A stretch of 64,000 bases of DNA from Lachnospiraceae bacterium JC7 (GCA_000513555.1 ALYD01000005.1:1-64000); one strand, 5' to 3'; counted from the first letter of the stretch, positions 1-9,075 are shown. Numbers and translations are program-made. Notes: a model not told the origin generated them from the sequence alone.

Positions 1-44
1 TTTCTGATTGTCAAACCTTTTTTTGAAAATTTTTCATTTTTTTC

Positions 45-617
45 TCAAACTACTTCCTTGGACTTTATTTCTTCTTTATAACGTGCTGTCTGTTCTGCTA
101 TGGAATTTCTGAGTCTCTCGGCCTTTTTCGCCCTGAGCATACCAACGAAATTTGCGCAGATAGTGAGCACATCAAAAACTGCTGCCGCAAAATTCATTAA
201 CGCAATATCATATACAAGCCACATTATCTGGCATGCACTCAGAACTATCTTCAGTGTACTTTCCTTTTTTGTATCAATGAGCCCGGTATAGACCACTGCT
301 GAAATGATCGGCAGCAATTCTATCCATCTGAATCCTCCTATATACAAAAACACTGATGAAACAAGTACCTGAATGCAGACAAAGAATAACTTCCATCCTT
401 TGGTAAGTTCTCTCTTCAGTATAAAAATATTTCTTATTACACTAATGATATTTGCAACAAAGCCCGATACACCTCCCAGTACCAGATTTCCTATTCCCAT
501 AATGAGGAACTGGACATTCTGACCTATGAGAATGTATCTGCGATTATGTACGAAACCTATGCCCACCATAAGAAGTGAGCCTATCAAGCCTAAAACATTG
601 CCAATAATTAAATTCAT
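45..617 (-). CDS. YgjV-like inner membrane protein
   Basis: A 190-residue protein, mostly hydrophobic, with about five to six predicted membrane segments and a charged C-terminal tail (from about residue 162, rich in Lys, Arg and Glu). Length and spacing of hydrophobic stretches, and the opening glycine-rich helix after MNLIIGN, resemble the YgjV family of bacterial inner membrane proteins, whose biochemical role is not established. The start is supported by GGAG five bases upstream of the ATG. It lies 47 bp downstream of the lipoprotein gene on the same strand with no clear terminator between, so the two may be co-transcribed. The family call is from general resemblance, not a search. Confidence 0.6.
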   Translation of the reverse strand: MNLIIGNVLGLIGSLLMVGIGFVHNRRYILIGQNVQFLIMGIGNLVLGGVSGFVANIISVIRNIFILKRELTKGWKLFFVCIQVLVSSVFLYIGGFRWIELLPIISAVVYTGLIDTKKESTLKIVLSACQIMWLVYDIALMNFAAAVFDVLTICANFVGMLRAKKAERLRNSIAEQTARYKEEIKSKEVV

Positions 618-664
618 CTGATCTCCACTTAAATTTATTTTTATCCCGTCAAATCAAGCAGCCT

Positions 665-1759
665 CTAATGAAGCTGTGATGTCTTATCCTGAACCACACT
701 TGTCACATGATTTTCCACAGAGATTTGTGCCATCAACGCTTCAAGCTGCTGTTGATTTGCAGCATCATTGAATGCCACTGCATACATATTGTAGTTCGGA
801 TAGTCATAAATCAGTCTGAGGTTATATTTTGTCCTCAGATAATTCAGCTCACCGGGATCAAGCTTCTCATCAACAGACAGTAACACTATATTTGTAAATG
901 TATCCGTCGACGGGCCTCCGGTCGGGAATCCTAAAGTCTGTTCTGCCGTTGTAGGCGCAGTTGTTTCGATGGGTCTTGATGTCACAGGCGGTACTGTCAC
1001 AGCCGCAGTTGTAGTTTCCGGAACAGGGATAGTTTCCATAACAATTGGAGGAATGGTCTCAGTTGCCTGTAACCCCTCGGGTATATATGTTTCCGACTCA
1101 CCATTAACATCCGGTTCTGATTCACCCATGACATCAACAACAGCATTGCCATCGGCATCTGTTTCGTTGGTGGCCTCACCCTCAGCAACGGTCTCTGCTG
1201 TTTCAGGAAGCACTCCCTCTATACCTTTACGCATTATCTCCCACTTTTCCTTTATCTTCGGACTGTTCACAAGCTTTTTTGCCGTTTCCAGATCTCCTGA
1301 ATCCTCCAGCATGTTGCTGATGGAATAAAAATCATAAAGGACTGTGTCTGTATAATAGTCCACGCCGGCCCATGTTTCCAGAAAGCCCGCCCTGTCAGCG
1401 TCACTGAGTGACTCGTAGACCTCAAGCGTTACCGGACTGACGATGTTTAATGTATATTCACCATCATTTGCCAGTTGAAGCATCCTGACCGCCTGATGAA
1501 GTGTCTTGAGCGAAGCACCGGAAGTACCTTTTATTCCCACAAAACTGCCCAATCTGTCACGAAGCCCCTTTTTCAGAGCCGCTTCGCCCATAAGGTTTAT
1601 GGTTTCAGATTCGGTTTCAGCCTTTGTTTCTATTTTTTTGGCCGATTTCGTCTCTGTGGTTTTTTTAGTCTCTTTAACATAGGACTTTTTTGTACCACAG
1701 GCATTTAAACAGACTATAGATAATGTTATCACCAACGGAACCAAATATTTTTTCTTCAT
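665..1759 (-). CDS. Lipoprotein with paralogous helical domain and subtilase-propeptide-like C-terminus
   Basis: An exported lipoprotein of 364 residues. The ATG at 1759 is preferred over one four codons upstream because GGAG lies six bases before it and the product then starts with a clean signal peptide MKKKYLVPL and lipobox LNAC. After a Lys/Thr/Glu-rich spacer comes a domain of about 120 residues (GTSGASLKTLHQAV to RKGIEGVLPE) shared with the lipoprotein at 50345-51316. A Thr/Pro-rich linker follows, then a C-terminal domain of about 75 residues with the pattern DPGELNYLRTKYNLRLIYDY...MYAVAF...VTSVVQDK. That pattern resembles the propeptide (I9-like) domain of subtilisin-type proteases, but no peptidase domain follows. 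Function unknown; an inhibitor or chaperone role is only inference. Confidence 0.7.
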   Translation of the reverse strand: MKKKYLVPLVITLSIVCLNACGTKKSYVKETKKTTETKSAKKIETKAETESETINLMGEAALKKGLRDRLGSFVGIKGTSGASLKTLHQAVRMLQLANDGEYTLNIVSPVTLEVYESLSDADRAGFLETWAGVDYYTDTVLYDFYSISNMLEDSGDLETAKKLVNSPKIKEKWEIMRKGIEGVLPETAETVAEGEATNETDADGNAVVDVMGESEPDVNGESETYIPEGLQATETIPPIVMETIPVPETTTAAVTVPPVTSRPIETTAPTTAEQTLGFPTGGPSTDTFTNIVLLSVDEKLDPGELNYLRTKYNLRLIYDYPNYNMYAVAFNDAANQQQLEALMAQISVENHVTSVVQDKTSQLH

Positions 1760-1809
1760 AACATTCTCCATCTCGATGACAATACATATGAATTTATATT
1801 TTTTACAAA

Positions 1810-1848
1810 ATAAATAATCTCATGTCAAGATTCTTCTTAACATGAGAT
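1810..1848 (-). terminator. Rho-independent terminator after the NifX-like gene
   Basis: Inverted repeat 1817-1829 / 1836-1848 (13 bp with one mismatch, AAGAAT loop read on the minus strand) followed on the minus strand by a T-rich tail. It lies between the NifX-like gene and the lipoprotein gene. Confidence 0.7.
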
Positions 1849-1944
1849 TTCTTAAATATTCTGTTTTAATTAAGCCCGTCAAATAACATGTAAAATTTCA
1901 CTTTCGTCATGATTCAGGCCATCATCCCGCTTTACGCAGGGTCT

Positions 1945-2289
1945 TCAATGTACGGTCAGAAGATCATCTTCCAGCATACCGGCAAGATACTTAATGATAG
2001 CATCATCAGCCTTGCCCTTTACACCGGCATATACATCGATGGAAAGACCTTCCTCCTCGATTTTGTCAACAACTCCAGGGCCCATACCCTCAGAAATAAT
2101 AACACTTACGTCATTCTGAACCATAGCTTCAAGCTTCTGTCCTCCCTGGTCGTCTCCGGCAGGAAGATAGCCATAGCTAACGATATGATTTTCATCATTA
2201 ACCTCAAAGACCTTGAATCGCGGGCAATGTCCGAACTGCCAATAGATGTTGTCATTTTCATTATTAACTGTAATTGCTATTTTCTTCAT
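1945..2289 (-). CDS. NifX/NafY-family (dinitrogenase iron-molybdenum cofactor) protein
   Basis: A 114-residue cytoplasmic protein of the NifB/NifX/NafY fold family. Seen: the N-terminal strand MKKIAITV, the conserved FGHCPRFKVFEV segment (family pattern FGRAxYFxIyD) and a C-terminal region with ISEGMGPG and VDVYAGVKG matching the family's iGpG and vya segments. No nif genes are nearby, so this is probably one of the stand-alone members common in anaerobes, which are thought to bind metal clusters, rather than a nitrogenase factor. The start has GAGGGG six bases upstream. Its own terminator follows at about 1817-1848. Confidence 0.8.
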   Translation of the reverse strand: MKKIAITVNNENDNIYWQFGHCPRFKVFEVNDENHIVSYGYLPAGDDQGGQKLEAMVQNDVSVIISEGMGPGVVDKIEEEGLSIDVYAGVKGKADDAIIKYLAGMLEDDLLTVH

Positions 2290-2437
2290 TTACATCCCCT
2301 CAAATACGTAAAAACATGGCTTAATCCATTAAGCCGACTACTTATGCAGCAAAAATTTCCGCAAAATAACTCCGTTAAACTGCATCTTGAGATATCTATG
2401 TGTATTATGTCGGTCAAAAGCATAAAAAATATTACTA

Positions 2438-2476
2438 AAAAAAGAAAAACAGATGGCCCTGAAAGAGGACCATCTG
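2438..2476 (-). terminator. Rho-independent terminator after the alanine/glycine symporter
   Basis: Stem 2450-2459 / 2467-2476 (10 bp, one G-U pair) followed on the minus strand by TTTTTCTTTTTTT. It starts about 20 bp beyond the symporter stop codon. Confidence 0.85.
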
Positions 2477-2495
2477 CTTAAAGCCGCATAAAACC

Positions 2496-3890
2496 TTATT
2501 TTTTTGCAAAATATTCTTTTGTAAGTTCCACCACCTTAGGAGACAGAATGAGTACCGCAATAAGGTTTGGAACCGCCATAAGAGCATTTGTGGTATCCGC
2601 TATCTGCCATACCAGGCTAAGCTGAACTGTTGCTCCGACTACAACGAACATAACATAAATAGCCTGATATACAATTATAGCCCTTGTTCCGAAAAGGAAC
2701 TCCATGCATCGTGCACCATAAAGGCTCCAGGAAAGTAATGTCGAAAATGCAAAGAGTGTGATACAGGAAGCAATGATTATCGAAGCCGTTCTGCCACCGA
2801 AGGTTGTTCCAAATGCCATGATGGTCAGGTCTGTACCTGCAGACTGACCGTAAAATCCCTCGGCACAGCCTGAAATAAGTACTGCAACCGCTGTCAGAGT
2901 ACAGATAACGATAGTATCCATAAATACTTCAAAAACTCCATACATAGCCTGATGAACAGGATGATCTACATCTGCAGCCGCATGTGCGATAGGCGCAGTA
3001 CCGAGACCTGCCTCGTTGGAGAAAATACCTCTTCCGAAACCTGCTTTTGCAGCCTGCTGTATACCTACTCCCACAAGTCCTCCGCTGATCGATGCAGGTG
3101 CAAACGCACCCTTGATGATCTGTGAGAAAACGTATCCCAGTGAACCGATATGAGTCACTACAACTATGATGGAGGTGATAATGTAAACACAGGCCATGAT
3201 AGGAACCAGCTTTTCCGTAACATTACCGATACGCTGCATACCACCGAAAAGGACCAGAATGGTGAGCATCGCGCCAACGATTCCTATGACCATATATATT
3301 CTCTGCATATCAGAGCCTGAGATTTCAGGATCAAATGAATGAAATACAGAACCGATAGAAGTTGCTATAGTATTGATCTGAGTCATATTTCCTGTTCCAA
3401 GAGCCGCTACAGCTCCGAAGCAGGAGAATATCATACCGAGCCACTTCCAATTCTTGCCCAGACCGTTCTGGATATAATACATAGGACCGCCTACGTAATC
3501 TCCCTTATCATTTACTTCACGATAGTGGACTGCAAGGATGATCTCGGCATACTTGGTACACATTCCAAAAAGCGCTGCGATCCACATCCAGAAAATAGCC
3601 CCCGGACCTCCGAGTGATATGGCTCCTGCAACACCGGCTATGTTTCCGGTTCCTACTGTACCTGCCAGAGCAGTAGTAAGAGCCTGAATAGGTGTAAGGG
3701 TACCATCCTGACTGGTTTTTTTCTCAAACAGTCTGCCCAGAGTATTTTTCATGATATGACCGAATCTGGAAAACTGAAGAAAATCAAGTCTGATGGTAAG
3801 GAAAATACCGGTTCCGATGAGCAGTACCAGTGTAGGCACTCCCCAGACAAAAGAATTAAGAGAATCCGAAATGCTATAAATAAGTTTCAC
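2496..3890 (-). CDS. Sodium:alanine/glycine symporter (AGCS family)
   Basis: Membrane transporter of 464 residues that imports alanine or glycine with sodium. The AGCS signature is clear: GTVGTGNIAGVAGAISLGG followed by PGAIFWMW near residues 76-105, the segment VGGPMYYIQNGLG, and the conserved GRGIFSNEAGLGTAPIAHAA. There are about ten hydrophobic segments. An upstream TTG at 3905 would add five residues, but the GTG at 3890 has AGGAG seven bases before it and that site overlaps the longer form, so GTG is the likely start. It is a single-gene unit with a strong terminator. I saw no glycine riboswitch upstream. Confidence 0.9.
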   Translation of the reverse strand: MKLIYSISDSLNSFVWGVPTLVLLIGTGIFLTIRLDFLQFSRFGHIMKNTLGRLFEKKTSQDGTLTPIQALTTALAGTVGTGNIAGVAGAISLGGPGAIFWMWIAALFGMCTKYAEIILAVHYREVNDKGDYVGGPMYYIQNGLGKNWKWLGMIFSCFGAVAALGTGNMTQINTIATSIGSVFHSFDPEISGSDMQRIYMVIGIVGAMLTILVLFGGMQRIGNVTEKLVPIMACVYIITSIIVVVTHIGSLGYVFSQIIKGAFAPASISGGLVGVGIQQAAKAGFGRGIFSNEAGLGTAPIAHAAADVDHPVHQAMYGVFEVFMDTIVICTLTAVAVLISGCAEGFYGQSAGTDLTIMAFGTTFGGRTASIIIASCITLFAFSTLLSWSLYGARCMEFLFGTRAIIVYQAIYVMFVVVGATVQLSLVWQIADTTNALMAVPNLIAVLILSPKVVELTKEYFAKK

Positions 3891-4054
3891 TTTTACACTC
3901 CTCAACTTTAAAGTACTAAAAATATAGCATACTTTGTTCTCAACTCCTAATTAAAAACGCCCTGATTTTTGATTTTTATTTACAAATTATACCTTAATCA
4001 GAACCTTCAGCATCGAAACATTCACTATCCGCTTCATATACATCGCCCTTTAAG

Positions 4055-4089
4055 CAAAAAAGATGCAGCATTATCACAATGCCGCATCT
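4055..4089 (-). terminator. Rho-independent terminator after the ABC-F gene
   Basis: Stem 4061-4071 / 4079-4089 with a seven-base loop and one mismatch, followed on the minus strand by a run of six T. Confidence 0.85.
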
Positions 4090-4131
4090 TTGTATTTGAT
4101 TCTTGTTAATGTTTATAGCTCCGAAGCTGAA

Positions 4132-5883
4132 TTACTCCTGTGAACCCTTTAATTCCGAAAGTTCTTCAGAATATGTCTCCCAATCCTCATAAAGCTCGGA
4201 AAGTCTTTCATCATTTGCCTCATGTTCCTTATGAAGTTCCATAAGCCTTCCAACATCAGCAGCGATTCCCGGATCCTGATATGCCTCATCCAGCTCTTCG
4301 TTGCGGGACTCCAGCTTCTGTATCTCTTCTTCTGCTGCCTTCAGAGATCTCTCAAGTTTCTGAATGTTTTTCTTCAGCTCCTTCTGCATCTCCCAGTCGA
4401 TCTTCTGTTCCGACTTGACTTCAGGTACAAAAGCAGGAGCTCCTGACTGTACAGTTCCCTTTGAACCTGCAGAAGACGCGTCACCATATCTTCTTACGTC
4501 CTCTTTCTTTTCGAGGTAGTAGTCATAATTTCCGATGTAGTTGTCAAATCGGTTCTCAAAGAGCTCGAGAATACGTGTAGAGGTCTTGTTTATGAAATAT
4601 CGGTCATGGGAAACATAGAGGACGGTTCCCTCATAATTGTTGATGGCATCCTCCAGCACTTCACGCCCCTGAATATCCAGATGGTTCGTAGGCTCGTCAA
4701 GGATCAGGAAGTTAGCATTACTGAGCATAAGCTTCGCAAGGGATACTCTTCCCTGCTCTCCACCGCTCAGATCCCCGATACGCTTATAAACATCCTCTCC
4801 CCTAAAGAGGAATGCCGCAAGAACATTACGCACCTTGGTGTTGTTAAGATACGGATAATCGTCCTGAATTTCATCAAAGATGGTCTTCTCCATATGAAGA
4901 ACCGCATGCTCCTGATCATAGTAACCGATCTCAACATTGGTACCCAGCTTGAAACTGCCGGTATCTGCCGAAAGCTGCTCATTAAGTATCTTAAGGAGAG
5001 TGGTTTTTCCGGTTCCGTTTGCACCAATGACTGCAACATGCTCACCTCTCTTGATCTCAAAAGAGATATTGGAGAACAATGTCTTATCCTCAAAGGCCTT
5101 GCTCAGATCCTTGACAGAAAGTACGTCGTCACCTGACTGTACGCTGGGAGTCAGGGCTAAACGCATCTCATTGTCGATCTCCTCCGGCTTATCCAGAAGT
5201 TCCACCTTCGCCAATGCCTTCTCACGGGACTCAGCCCTCTTAATAGACTTCTCCCTGTTGAACTGCTTAAGCTTGGTGATAACAGCCTGCTGATGCTGTA
5301 TCTCCTGCTGCTGATTAAGATATGCCTTAAGCTCAGCATCTCTGATAAGCTTCTTCTTTTCCGCATATTCAGTGTAGTTACCCTTGTACATCCTTGCCTT
5401 GCCGTTATCAAGGTCGATGATCTTTGTAACCACATGATCAAGGAAATATCTGTCGTGTGAAACCAGAAGAACAGCTCCGTCATATCTTTTGAGAACCTTT
5501 TCAAGCCACTGAATGGAATCTATGTCCAGATGGTTAGTAGGCTCATCAAGGATAAGAAGGTCAGGTTTTTCCTGAAGGATCTCTTCCAGTCTCTTTCTGG
5601 TCTTCTGACCTCCGGAAAGAGTATCGAAATCCTCAAGTCCGGTTTCGATATCAGCATGCTGCTGAGCAAGGTAGCCTATTTTTTTGTCTTTAGAAAAAGC
5701 GATAACAGTCTCAGAGTCATCAGGCTCCTCCTGTCCGAGGATACAACGAATAAGGGTCGTCTTGCCGGAACCGTTGATTCCGACTATGGCAGCCTTTTCC
5801 TTTTCTTCGATATGGAAGGTCACATCTTTTAAGACATGTTTTCCGATATATGTTTTATTTAAATTTGCAATATTAAGTATCAT
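4132..5883 (-). CDS. ABC-F family ATPase (translation factor / ribosome protection type), short first domain
   Basis: Soluble protein of 583 residues with two ABC ATPase domains and no membrane segment, the layout of ABC-F proteins that act on the ribosomal E site. NBD1: Walker A GINGSGKT (about 35-42), Q-loop GYLAQ (about 70-74), signature LSGGQ (about 89), Walker B LLILDE then PTNHLD. NBD2: Walker A GANGTGKT (about 287), LSGGE (about 372), LILDEPTNHLD. A helical linker of about 80 residues with the typical KSIKRAESREKALAK stretch joins them, and a coiled-coil tail of about 90 residues ends the protein. In NBD1 only about 15 residues separate Q-loop and signature, against about 48 in NBD2, so the usual arm subdomain is nearly gone. 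No Shine-Dalgarno site precedes the ATG; see the promoter entry. Confidence 0.9.
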   Translation of the reverse strand: MILNIANLNKTYIGKHVLKDVTFHIEEKEKAAIVGINGSGKTTLIRCILGQEEPDDSETVIAFSKDKKIGYLAQQHADIETGLEDFDTLSGGQKTRKRLEEILQEKPDLLILDEPTNHLDIDSIQWLEKVLKRYDGAVLLVSHDRYFLDHVVTKIIDLDNGKARMYKGNYTEYAEKKKLIRDAELKAYLNQQQEIQHQQAVITKLKQFNREKSIKRAESREKALAKVELLDKPEEIDNEMRLALTPSVQSGDDVLSVKDLSKAFEDKTLFSNISFEIKRGEHVAVIGANGTGKTTLLKILNEQLSADTGSFKLGTNVEIGYYDQEHAVLHMEKTIFDEIQDDYPYLNNTKVRNVLAAFLFRGEDVYKRIGDLSGGEQGRVSLAKLMLSNANFLILDEPTNHLDIQGREVLEDAINNYEGTVLYVSHDRYFINKTSTRILELFENRFDNYIGNYDYYLEKKEDVRRYGDASSAGSKGTVQSGAPAFVPEVKSEQKIDWEMQKELKKNIQKLERSLKAAEEEIQKLESRNEELDEAYQDPGIAADVGRLMELHKEHEANDERLSELYEDWETYSEELSELKGSQE

Positions 5884-5921
5884 AGCGTTGATAGTATATC
5901 CGAAACCTATCTGCAGTGCAA
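5884..5921 (-). promoter_or_regulatory. Promoter giving an apparently leaderless ABC-F transcript
   Basis: On the minus strand, -35 TTGCAC (5916-5921), 17 bp spacer, -10 TATACT (5893-5898), then only nine bases before the ATG at 5883. A standard start point would leave zero to three bases of 5' leader, and no ribosome site is present. Seen in sequence; transcription start is inferred. Confidence 0.6.
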
Positions 5922-5995
5922 GTTTACCTTTCCGATGCCTGTAGCTGAATATACGCGTTTTACTGTGTCTTGAACGATATACTTACAGCATTTAT

Positions 5996-6032
5996 ATAAA
6001 AATCGCAGGCTGCAACAGAATACAGCCTGCGA
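5996..6032 (-). terminator. Rho-independent terminator after tex
   Basis: Perfect 10-bp stem 6003-6012 / 6023-6032 with a ten-base loop, followed on the minus strand by TTTTTATAT. Confidence 0.85.
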
Positions 6033-6059
6033 TAATACGTGATTATCTTTTATTTTTTC

Positions 6060-8234
6060 TCACTTCTGAGGAACGCCCTTCATGGACAGGGATATCTTTT
6101 TACGCTCCTTGTCTACTGAAAGGACTTTGACATTGACGATATCGCCTACCTTGACCACATCAAGAGGATGCTTTACGAACTTGTCTGCGATCTGGGATAT
6201 ATGTACCAGACCGTCCTGATGTACTCCGATATCAACAAATGCGCCGAAGTCGATAACGTTACGCACTGTTCCTGAAAGTACCATATCAGGTGTGAGATCG
6301 TCAAAATCCAGAACATCGGAACGAAGCACAGGTGCCGGCACATCTTCTCTCGGGTCTCGTCCCGGTTTTGCAAGTTCCTTTACTATATCGTTCAATGTAT
6401 ACTCGCCTACATTCATTTTCTGTGCAAGTTCAGGAATGGATGCCTTGATCTCCTTCAACTTCTTCTCTATGTCCCTGGTGTTTCCGTTCTTTACATCAGA
6501 TGCATCGAATCCGAGAAGCCTGAGAAGTTCTCTTGCAGCCTCATAGCTCTCCGGATGAACCGAAGTCATATCCAGAACGTCCTGACCGTCTCTTATCCTC
6601 AGGAATCCGGCACACTGTTCATAAGCCTTAGGTCCCAGCTTAGGAACCTTAAGGAGTTCCTTTCTGGAAGTAAAAGCACCATTCTCTTCACGGAATGCCA
6701 CAATATTTTTTGCTATGTTCTTGTTTATTCCTGAAACATACTCAAGAAGCGAGAAGGATGCTGTATTGACATCCACACCTACTCTGTTTACACAGTCCTC
6801 AACCACATTTCCAAGCTGCTCACTGAGCTTAGACTGATTCATATCATGCTGATACTGACCTACGCCGATGGACTTCGGATCGATCTTAACCAGCTCCGCA
6901 AGAGGATCCTGAAGACGTCTCGCCATGGAGGTAGCCGATCTCTGTCCCACATCAAAGTTAGGGAACTCCTCTGTTGCAAGCTTCGATGCAGAATATACGG
7001 AAGCACCTGCTTCATTTACGATAACATACTGTACCGGCAGCTTACTCTTCTTGATAAAATCTGCGATTATCTGTTCTGATTCTCTGGAGGCAGTTCCGTT
7101 TCCGAGGGAAATGATATCGACATGATATTTACGGACAAGTCCCTCTATGACCTTCATGGACTCTGCGACCCTGTTCTGAGGTGCCGTAGGGAAAATAACA
7201 GTGGTATCAAGCACCTTTCCTGTAGGATCCACAACCGAGATCTTACATCCGGTACGGAATGCAGGATCCCATCCAAGTACTGTCTTACCGATGATAGGGG
7301 GCTGCATAAGAAGCTGTCCCAGGTTTTCTCCGAATACCTTTATAGCTCCGTCCTCAGCCTTTTCTGTAAGATCGTTACGTATCTCTGTCTCTATGGAAGG
7401 ACCGATGAGGCGCTTATACGCATCCGCAGCAGCCTCTTCAAGATACTTCGCTGTCTCTTTGTTTCTTCCAGCGCCTATATGGCGGTTCATAAACCTGAGT
7501 ATATCTTCTTCCGGTGCTTCGATCTTTACAGTAAGGATCTTTTCACTCTCACCTCTGTTCATAGCGAGAATACGATGTCCCGGTATCTTTTTGAGAGGCT
7601 CCGAATACTCATAGTAGTTTTCGTAAACCGTCTTTTCTTCAGCCTGTTTCTTTGTTTTTGCAGAAGAAACAATAGTACCGGACTCGTATGTCTTTTTACG
7701 TATCCAATCACGGAGACTGGCGCTGTCTGACAATGTCTCTGCAATGATGTCCTGTGCTCCGGCGATAGCTGTCTTTGCATCAGGCACTTCCTTTTCTGCA
7801 TCTATATACTTCTCGGCTTCTGCAGCAACGGATGCAGAAGTTTTACTCGAAACTATAAATACAGCCAGCGGCTCAAGTCCTCTTTCCTTTGCGATCATAG
7901 CTCTGGTTCTGCGCTTAGGTTTATACGGGCGATAAATATCCTCGAGTTTTACAGCAGTTTCCGCTTCATCGATCTGCTTTCTGAGTTCTTCTGTAAGCTT
8001 CCCCTGCTCCTCAATGGATGCAAGGATAGTATTCTTACGATCTTCAAGATTACGGAGATATCTTAAACGCTCATCAAAAGCACGGAGCACATCGTCATGC
8101 ATCGCGCCTGTTGCTTCCTTACGATATCTGGCAATAAACGGAATCGTATTTCCCTCGTCTATAAGCTTTATAACAGCTTCCGCATGAACCTTAGTTATGC
8201 CAAGCTCCTTTGTAATAATTTCAACAATATTCAT
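6060..8234 (-). CDS. tex: Tex-family RNA-binding transcription accessory protein
   Basis: Cytoplasmic nucleic-acid-binding protein of 724 residues, the normal length for Tex. N-terminal helical domain with IPFIARYRKEATGAMHDDVLRAFDERLRYL, a YqgF-like RNase H-fold region (GWDPAFRTGCKISVVDPTGKVLDT, then IISLGNGTASRESE), helix-hairpin-helix region (LLEYVSGINKNIAKNIVAFREENG), and a C-terminal S1 domain (GTVRNVIDFGAFVDIGVHQDGLVHISQIADKFVK... about residues 648-720). The family is linked to transcription and RNA handling; exact role varies. The ATG has a GAGG about 11 bases upstream, rather far. It forms a single-gene unit with its own terminator. Confidence 0.95.
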   Translation of the reverse strand: MNIVEIITKELGITKVHAEAVIKLIDEGNTIPFIARYRKEATGAMHDDVLRAFDERLRYLRNLEDRKNTILASIEEQGKLTEELRKQIDEAETAVKLEDIYRPYKPKRRTRAMIAKERGLEPLAVFIVSSKTSASVAAEAEKYIDAEKEVPDAKTAIAGAQDIIAETLSDSASLRDWIRKKTYESGTIVSSAKTKKQAEEKTVYENYYEYSEPLKKIPGHRILAMNRGESEKILTVKIEAPEEDILRFMNRHIGAGRNKETAKYLEEAAADAYKRLIGPSIETEIRNDLTEKAEDGAIKVFGENLGQLLMQPPIIGKTVLGWDPAFRTGCKISVVDPTGKVLDTTVIFPTAPQNRVAESMKVIEGLVRKYHVDIISLGNGTASRESEQIIADFIKKSKLPVQYVIVNEAGASVYSASKLATEEFPNFDVGQRSATSMARRLQDPLAELVKIDPKSIGVGQYQHDMNQSKLSEQLGNVVEDCVNRVGVDVNTASFSLLEYVSGINKNIAKNIVAFREENGAFTSRKELLKVPKLGPKAYEQCAGFLRIRDGQDVLDMTSVHPESYEAARELLRLLGFDASDVKNGNTRDIEKKLKEIKASIPELAQKMNVGEYTLNDIVKELAKPGRDPREDVPAPVLRSDVLDFDDLTPDMVLSGTVRNVIDFGAFVDIGVHQDGLVHISQIADKFVKHPLDVVKVGDIVNVKVLSVDKERKKISLSMKGVPQK

Positions 8235-8329
8235 CAGTTGGTTTTCCTCTAAAAAAATACATTGTATGATATGATGACACTAAAATGATATTATAACATG
8301 GAAAACAGTAATTTTAGGAGAAAACTCAA

Positions 8330-8947
8330 ATGGAAATAACAGATATCAAACAGCGACGTTTTCAGCCGGCAGTTGATGCCATAAACGATTTACTTGAGGA
8401 CGAGGATTACATGGATGAAGAAGTCCTGATCATAGCTATAGACGGACGTTCCGGCAGCGGTAAGACTGTACTTGCAGATTTTCTGGCAAAGAAGTTCGAC
8501 GCCAATGTATTCCACATGGATGACTTCTTCCTTCAGAGTAATCAAAGGACCGAAGAACGTCTTTCCGAAGTCGGCGGTAATGTTGATTATGAACGTTTTC
8601 GTGAAGAGGTACTGATACCTTTATGGTACGGTGATCCTGTTGCCTATCGTCCTTTCGACTGCAAAACAATGGAGATAGACAAAGAAAAAGAGCAAATAAT
8701 AAAACCAAAAAGAATAAACATAATAGAAGGTTCATACAGCCTGCACCCATACTTCGGCGAACCGTATCAACTCAGAATATTCTGTGATATCGACGAAGAA
8801 TCACAGTTAGAAAACATAAAGGCCCGCATCGGGGAAAACAATGAGATCATGGAAAGATTCAAAAACGAATGGATCCCGAAGGAAGAGGAATATATAAAAG
8901 AGAACGCTCTGGAAGAAAAAGCAGATGTATATATTTCCTGGAACTGA
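8330..8947 (+). CDS. Uridine-kinase-like P-loop protein
   Basis: A 205-residue soluble NTP-binding protein. Walker A is GRSGSGKT (about residues 39-46), followed by VFHMDDFFLQ, the DD(F/Y) substrate-site pattern of the uridine kinase / phosphoribulokinase family, then IIEGSYSLHPYFGE, matching the family EGxxxL segment near the middle. It likely phosphorylates a nucleoside or related small substrate, but the substrate cannot be read from sequence. Start supported by TTAGGAG eight bases upstream of ATG. It is one of the few plus-strand genes, stands alone between tex and a minus-strand gene, and is followed by a strong terminator. Confidence 0.8.
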   Translation: MEITDIKQRRFQPAVDAINDLLEDEDYMDEEVLIIAIDGRSGSGKTVLADFLAKKFDANVFHMDDFFLQSNQRTEERLSEVGGNVDYERFREEVLIPLWYGDPVAYRPFDCKTMEIDKEKEQIIKPKRINIIEGSYSLHPYFGEPYQLRIFCDIDEESQLENIKARIGENNEIMERFKNEWIPKEEEYIKENALEEKADVYISWN

Positions 8948-8998
8948 CTCTCATGATTTAGTGCCGGAAGCCAATTAAATAATCAGCCTTAATATCGT

Positions 8999-9034
8999 GG
9001 CGTCTTGTTCTTCATATGAACAGGATGCCTTTTT
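8999..9034 (+). terminator. Rho-independent terminator after the uridine-kinase-like gene
   Basis: Stem 8999-9010 / 9018-9029 (12 bp with two G-U pairs), loop of seven, then TTTTTA on the plus strand. Confidence 0.85.
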
Positions 9035-9075
9035 ATATGAGATAAATGCGTTCGGAAACACAAAACGATCTGCTG

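Noticed and set aside
1909-2481. Plus-strand ORF of 190 codons opposite the NifX-like gene
   Set aside because: It is antisense to a conserved protein and runs through the terminator hairpin at 2450-2476.
3891-4060. Glycine riboswitch upstream of the alanine/glycine symporter
   Set aside because: The interval is short and lacks the conserved glycine aptamer core.
7122-7730. Plus-strand ORF of 202 codons inside tex
   Set aside because: It is antisense to a fully conserved Tex protein, has no ribosome site and a Cys/Arg-rich random composition.
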